Shown here: piece after piece, positions 59,601 through 64,000 of the stretch
Numbering within the stretch: position 1 is the stretch's first letter
How the letters are laid out: each line of letters opens with the position of its first letter
Assembly (NCBI RefSeq): GCF_000764305.2
Contig: NW_025930528.1
Location: 62,001-126,000 of the forward strand
From: Hyalella azteca
Lineage: Eukaryota; Arthropoda; Malacostraca; Amphipoda; Hyalellidae
Length of the DNA stretch: 64,000 nt
Reading direction: 5' to 3'
Notes under the pieces: generated by a model
What the model saw: only the letters and a program-made list of their open reading frames with translations
Told to the model about the DNA's origin: nothing
Database searches by the model: none
Program-made: the position numbers and the translations under genes

Positions 59601-59819
59601 AAATGTATTGATAGGTTGTTAAGTGGCTCTTATTTATATAGCAATAAAAATAGATATATTTTCTAATTTTTTGCAGTCAAAATTAAAACTACAGATAAAA
59701 ATCATCATGAAAATTTTAAAAGTATCAAACTCTAACTCACCATCGGACAGAGCAAAAACAATATGTAGACAGGAAAAGCTTGCCAATACAAAAACAAGAA
59801 GTCTTGACAGTACCAACAT
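56257..59819 (-). CDS. EMC7: ER membrane protein complex subunit 7 (EMC7)
   Basis: Four minus-strand exons, 59819-59741, 58708-58570, 57851-57689 and 56610-56257. Phases match at each junction and the product is 244 aa, close to the usual ~242. The EMC inserts transmembrane segments and tail-anchored proteins into the ER membrane; EMC7 is a peripheral subunit with a lumenal beta-sandwich. Visible features: signal peptide 1-23 (hydrophobic to VFALSD), beta-sandwich ~30-130 with DRFTVEGIVERP, FLKANGSFVLHNLPWGSH and RVDINSKGKWRPRKVNYL, then REQWRITDLLFNPMV leading into one transmembrane helix (~157-176), DPETRREVE and a Ser/Arg/Gly-rich basic cytosolic tail ending RRKDK. The gene looks intact. 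Intron 3 holds tandem copies of the exon 3 end. Confidence 0.96.
57017..57160. mobile_element. MITE-like relative of 52782-53010
   Basis: Ends in AGCGAGTTTTGAAAGTATGG plus CCC. Contains CATCAGCCAATCATTG and CCACCAATCATAGAC, paralleling words in the 52.8-kb copy. Located in EMC7 intron 3. Confidence 0.55.
57459..57720. repeat. Tandem copies of EMC7 exon-3 end plus donor
   Basis: Four copies of CTAACCACTTC(G/C)A(C/T)TTT...GCTGAAGGTAGTTGAC, with CTAACCAC at 57501, 57547, 57620 and 57684. On the minus strand each reads as the exon-3 tail followed by GTTAG. The 57684 copy is the real exon end; the other three lie downstream in the intron. Confidence 0.88.
57689..57851 (-). CDS. EMC7: EMC7 exon 3
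   Basis: Acceptor GATATTTTACAG, donor GTTAGT. Encodes ANGSFVLHNLPWGSHF and SKGKWRPRKVNYLQP, the strongest EMC7 signatures. The first G completes the Lys codon from exon 2. Confidence 0.95.
58570..58708 (-). CDS. EMC7: EMC7 exon 2
   Basis: Acceptor TTTATACTCAG, donor GTTAGT. Phase 1 in, phase 2 out. Encodes VEEGSKSVDRFTVEG and YTNTGYQAFL, the first strands of the lumenal domain. Confidence 0.94.
59741..59819 (-). CDS. EMC7: EMC7 exon 1 (signal peptide)
   Basis: ATG at 59819 encodes MLVLSRLLVFVLASF through ALSD plus one base, then the donor GTGAGT. The phase joins exon 2 exactly. Confidence 0.93.
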
Positions 59820-61075
59820 GTTGGTGCTAAAATTTATTTGAAGCTCCTACAAAATACTCTGGATAAGGCCTTAAGAAATATAAATAGTATCCTGGAAGAA
59901 AATAAATCAACTTGTAATAATAGTACCTATGGGTTTAAAAATTACTTCTTTAAGACAACACTTCTAAAGATACAACTGTCTCTGATGTTACCCATCTACA
60001 ATGAATTTCTAATATTATTTTTATAGGTATATTTAAAAAAAATTAAATTTCTTTTTATACCCATTTGAAAAAATTGTTAAATTTTAAATTTTAAAATTAT
60101 TTATTGAATTTTATTCTGTAAATTGATTCAAACATTATCTCTGACTATGAAAGTAGGTATGCAAAATCTCAGATTAATTAGACAAATCAGTGATATGGGG
60201 CCATTCACTCAAGTTATGATGCTCATGAACCTCTCGCAATAATGGAAAATAGTTCATCTAATTTTCATTTGCTAAAAAAATTGCTTGGCCACAATCTAAG
60301 CCTTTGGCACTCCGACGTTTGACCGACTCAGGGTCTCTGAAACAAAACTTCAACCACCATACCTAGAAGGTCCTCTCTCCTAAAAACCTGCGGCCAGTGC
60401 GCCAGACATACATTAAGATTTGGGCCACGGTCATAGGAAAACCTCTATTGGAACGATACTCAATGTAATAACAGAGTGACAGCTCATGCTCTTCTGAAAG
60501 CATGGTTGGTTAGCCTGGTACATAGCCCTCCTCGACTCTCAAAGTGATGCAACGGTGCGACCCGAGTCTTGCGTGGCACATGCATGAGCATGCAGGCAGC
60601 ACATGAAGAGTGAAGATTCTCATATCTGCAGGATGCAAGAGCATTTTCCATGTCCTTTTGCCTCCACCAGGGTTGGCAATGATTAAATCAAAATGATTAA
60701 ATCATGTGATTAAATCACTTGATTTTTTTATAAAAAAATCATGATTTTTTTTATTTTTTCAATTTTTTTGATTTTTTCATATATTTAAATATATTGAGTA
60801 GCAGTCTTTAATTTATATTGAGGTATTGTTATTCATGGTTTAGTATATATGTACTATGAATGACAAATTGGTATATAAACTTGTTGCCTTTAGTGTGTAT
60901 TAGGTTCCATAAATTGAAATGTTTTTGGTACAGAGGCATCAAGTGTGCAATACATTGTACGCAGCTAGCAGCTTAGCTAATTTTTATAAGGCTATAAGTA
61001 GTCTCTAACTATTTGACCATTTGTTATATATTGATTACAATACCTATACAATTTAAATGTCTTAGCTAGCTTATA

Positions 61076-61829
61076 CAGGGTGGGGCAGAACTGATTGAAC
61101 AGTTTTGAGGTGAAATAAGAGTAATAGAGGTAGGTACATAAAGAAGAAAGTTTATTTTCCTCAAGATTAGCATAACATACCATTTAAAATACTTACGTTT
61201 TGAAATAAATATCAGGAAGATGGGGTTTGGTAGCTGCCTCACATTGTTGGGAGTCGTTCTCTGAAGTTTTTTACAGCATGTTTACACATATGGTGAGGTA
61301 TGACCATAACCACTGCTACAATAATCCATTCCCTTAGCTGTGGTAGGGTGTGAGGGCAACTTCTGAACCCCTTTCTTTTAGATGTCCCCAAAGAAAGAAA
61401 TCGCAAATGCTCAAATTAGGTGACCTCGCAGGCCACTGTAAATCACCCCTCATAGTCTGGGAACATGCGTTTCAAAACATTGAGTGACATTCGGGCTGTG
61501 TGAGCTGTAGCCCCATCCTGCTGGAATCACACGTCTCAAAATGCTTCATTTTCAACAATGTTTTCCATCATGGGCTGCAAGAAATTTTGCAACATTGCAG
61601 CATAGCGATCGGAATTCACTGTTACGGTTACTCCCTCCTCTGAGAACGACTCCAACAGTGTGTTGCAGCTAATGGCCCCCATCTTCCAGATATTGTTTTC
61701 AAAACATAAGTACCGTATTCTAAATGGTATGTTATGCTAACCTCTAGGAAAATAAACTTTCTTCTTTATGTACCTCCATTACTTTTTTATTTTACCTCAA
61801 AACTGCTCAATCGGTTCTGCCCCACCCTG
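61076..61829 (-). mobile_element. Mariner/IS630-type element with broken transposase
   Basis: 754 bp between TA dinucleotides, with long inverted repeats beginning CAGGGTGGGGCAGAAC and ending GTTCTGCCCCACCCTG. Minus-strand coding remnants include FQQDGATAHTARMS (first catalytic Asp region) and, after a one-base frameshift, WPARSPNLSICDFFLWGHL (second catalytic region). The transposase is truncated and frameshifted, so the copy is dead. Confidence 0.9.
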
Positions 61830-62167
61830 TATATTGAGAGGTTGAGATTGTATTGACCTTTTAGGCAATTAGAAAGATTTTCCACCCTAATACAAGTATT
61901 GTAATTAAAATATTTTCTCATAACTTAAGTCTCGTTTCAAGTCGTATGAGGTTTGTTTGGTTATCGTTCAGTTTATGTTTAGTGGTATTGGTTTATTGGT
62001 CTGAATTAAATGGGAATAGTGCAGTCAGTCACTCAGTCACTACCAGTCGGTGTGTAAAGAGGGTAGAGTCTGGTAGATTTATAGGACATAAAACTAGTAG
62101 ATCTATTGATAGTGCTGTGCACTGTGCTATCAGCTACCTATCTGTTGTGTGACTTCAATGTTTAGAA

Positions 62168-62401
62168 CAGTGGTTCCCAAAGTGGGTGATATTGCCCACC
62201 TGGGGGCAATGGAAAGATCTTTGGGAGCCTGTGGAAAGATCTGTGTTTATTTAACTTTTCTCTTTCAAAATTGCAGTGTAGTAAATATAAAGAAAGAGGT
62301 GTTTGTTTTTATATGTGTCTGTCAGCGGGGGGGGGGGGGTGGCGCTAGAGATTCACTGGGGAGCCAAGGGGCGCCAGCCTGAAAAAGTTTGGGAACCACT
62401 G
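62168..62401. mobile_element. hAT MITE, CAGTGGTTCCC type
   Basis: 234 bp with inverted ends CAGTGGTTCCCAAA / TTTGGGAACCACTG and a perfect 8-bp target duplication GTTTAGAA (62160-62167 and 62402-62409). Contains a poly-G run. No coding capacity. Confidence 0.94.
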
Positions 62402-62723
62402 GTTTAGAAGATCTTATCAAAACTTATCAGTAATCATACTTATCAAAAATTGTTTACCAAAAAATCCCTTAGTGGTAAACACCACCTTGGCCTGTTGGCC
62501 ATTATTGAAGGCAATAAGTGCCCTTTTTAGCTATCCATTATGATCCACATACTGTTATTGTTAGTAGGCTAATTGCAACATGAAAAATAACACTTCAAAA
62601 AGACAAAAAAGCTGAAAAAATAAAAAAATCAAATAAATCAAATAAATCAAAAAATCATGAAAAAATCATTGATTTTTTATTTTTTAAAAAAAATCAAAAA
62701 AATCGCCAACCCTGCGCCTCCAC

Positions 62724-63390
62724 AATCTTAGTTTTGTTCCGTTTCTTGAAGTCTTCTTGAATGATACAAAATAATTGCATTAACATACTTTAAAACAGGC
62801 ATGGAATACTATATCTACATGGTGAGCTGGATTTTTTGAGCCGTGGCTTCATGGGTTTGCCAGCCGTGATTCCATTTTTTAGAGCCGTGAATTCCATATC
62901 TCGGCCATGAAAAGCCATTTACGAGCAGCGAACTTATTATTTACAAAGTCCCATGTGCGTGTTACCCCACATCTCTAATAATACCCTCAAAACAGTCACT
63001 ATCATTTGACTTCACTTAAGCGGCAACTGAACAAGTGATAGTTCAGTCTGAACGCTCTGATGTGACCTCAACTACGCGATCTTCAAGGAAACATTTTGGG
63101 TTGACTTGGTTATTACATTCTGCATGTTCTTTTGCCAGGAGGCGGGAGCACTGAAGTATAGGTATACCTATACTGCGGATTGCAGAAGTTGAAAATTTTA
63201 TGAAGCAACATGTTTGCAAAGTGCAAACCGCAATTTTTACAATCAAACAAAAATTCATGACATTAGAGCCATGAGATTTCATACCTACTGAAATAATGAT
63301 ATTAGAGCCGCAATATTTCAGAAAAAATAGGACTTTTCCAGCCCTGCTTGAACAAATGCGTGTACTGCATTGATTACACAAAATAATTTA
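62724..63390. other. AT-rich DNA, no gene seen
   Basis: Includes a few GAGCCGTG words near 62840-62900 and a 112-codon minus frame (63043-63381) without recognisable similarity. Confidence 0.5.
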
Positions 63391-63392
63391 TA

Positions 63393-63901
63393 CCGTCAAC
63401 CGGGGCTACTCGGGACGGTTTTGAGCGTTTTTTGTTAATAACTTCTTACGATGAAACATTTCATAAACAAGTTTAGGCTCATTTTATAGCTCTTTACGAG
63501 GGCTATCGAATGGCATCTTCAAAAAAATTCCATATGCTATTCGTAAGGTGCCAGAAGCAAAAAAAGAGTGTCCCGAGAGTTTTCAAGCCGATACCTGGGT
63601 GCAACTTTTATGTAAGTAAAATTTTTTAATACGGCAAATTTTTTTTTTTGCTACAGACCTAGGCAGAAGTAACTTTTCAAAGTAGCGTTTTTCACAATTT
63701 TTTCCAGGAATTTTTCAAAGCTAGTAAATGTCGTATTTTTCGACTTCCTTTATACTACATAGATAGGAAAAATGTTGTTGTTTAGGCCACTATATTTAGT
63801 TTAGCAATATTCCAATTAGTTTCGCTACTATGACTGTTTTACGACGTGTCAGAGGTGCGTCCCGAGTTACCCCGCCAGTCCCGAGTTGCCCCGGTTGACG
63901 G
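63393..63901. mobile_element. Inverted-repeat element, CCGTCAACCGGGGC type
   Basis: 509 bp flanked by TA. The left end CCGTCAACCGGGGCTACTCG pairs with the right end GAGTTGCCCCGGTTGACGG. The right side also repeats GTCCCGAGTT. TA flanks suggest a Tc1/mariner-type or similar MITE. No transposase is seen. Confidence 0.88.
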
Positions 63902-64000
63902 TAATAAATATTTATTATCTGATTTGGGTTTTATCTTTTAAAGTTTATTTATGTGCTTGAAATTATTTTTGTTTTAATCTCTTTATTTTAAGAGATTTAA

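Larger units (their letters stand above)
60668..62714. mobile_element. hAT element (copy 2) carrying two later insertions
   Basis: Ends are CAGGGTTGGCAAT and GCCAACCCTG. The 8-bp target duplication GCCTCCAC is at 60660-60667 and 62716-62723, with one extra C before the right copy. Same family as 19827-20530 but inverted, with about 1 kb more interior. It contains a mariner-like element (61076-61829) and a second hAT MITE (62168-62401). No intact hAT transposase is seen. Confidence 0.92.

Overview
This is a eukaryotic, intron-rich, AT-rich genomic window that looks like an arthropod, probably a crustacean. That assignment is inference. It rests on a Spaetzle-type cystine-knot gene, GT-AG introns, hAT and mariner-type transposons, and an extreme load of minisatellites. 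Most long open frames in the window are tandem repeats read in frame, not genes.

Layout. 1-26 kb: almost wall-to-wall tandem arrays separated by AT-rich DNA. It holds two orphan exon-like segments (6.5 kb plus strand, 13.6 kb minus strand) and one hAT element (19.8-20.5 kb). 26-48 kb: a plus-strand gene for a MINDY-4B-like protein, a deubiquitinase relative. I place ten homologous exons from 27492 to the stop at 47895, plus candidate first exons. One internal exon was not found and another is probably lost in the 832-bp gap at 46263-47094. Both residues expected at the catalytic Cys and His positions are replaced. Its 10-kb intron (33334-43371) carries two minus-strand exon-like segments, one resembling a PAN/Apple module. 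49-51.6 kb: a complete two-exon spaetzle-like gene (plus strand, TATA box, signal peptide split by the intron). 56.2-59.8 kb: a complete four-exon EMC7 gene (minus strand, 244 aa). 60.6-62.7 kb: a 2-kb hAT element carrying a mariner-like element and a second hAT MITE inside it. 63.4-63.9 kb: another inverted-repeat element.

Two observations stand out. First, at many exon borders of three genes a minisatellite begins or ends at the splice site, and in several cases its unit is visibly a copy of the exon end plus splice site. Second, the assembly carries clear artefacts: three copies of the 38-bp Nextera mate-pair junction, a perfect 379-bp duplication bounded by an N and an adapter, and perfectly uniform arrays that stop at single Ns. 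These limit what can be concluded about array lengths and local order.

The genes are unrelated in function (ER membrane-protein insertion, Toll-type ligand, ubiquitin-pathway pseudoenzyme); nothing suggests a functional cluster.
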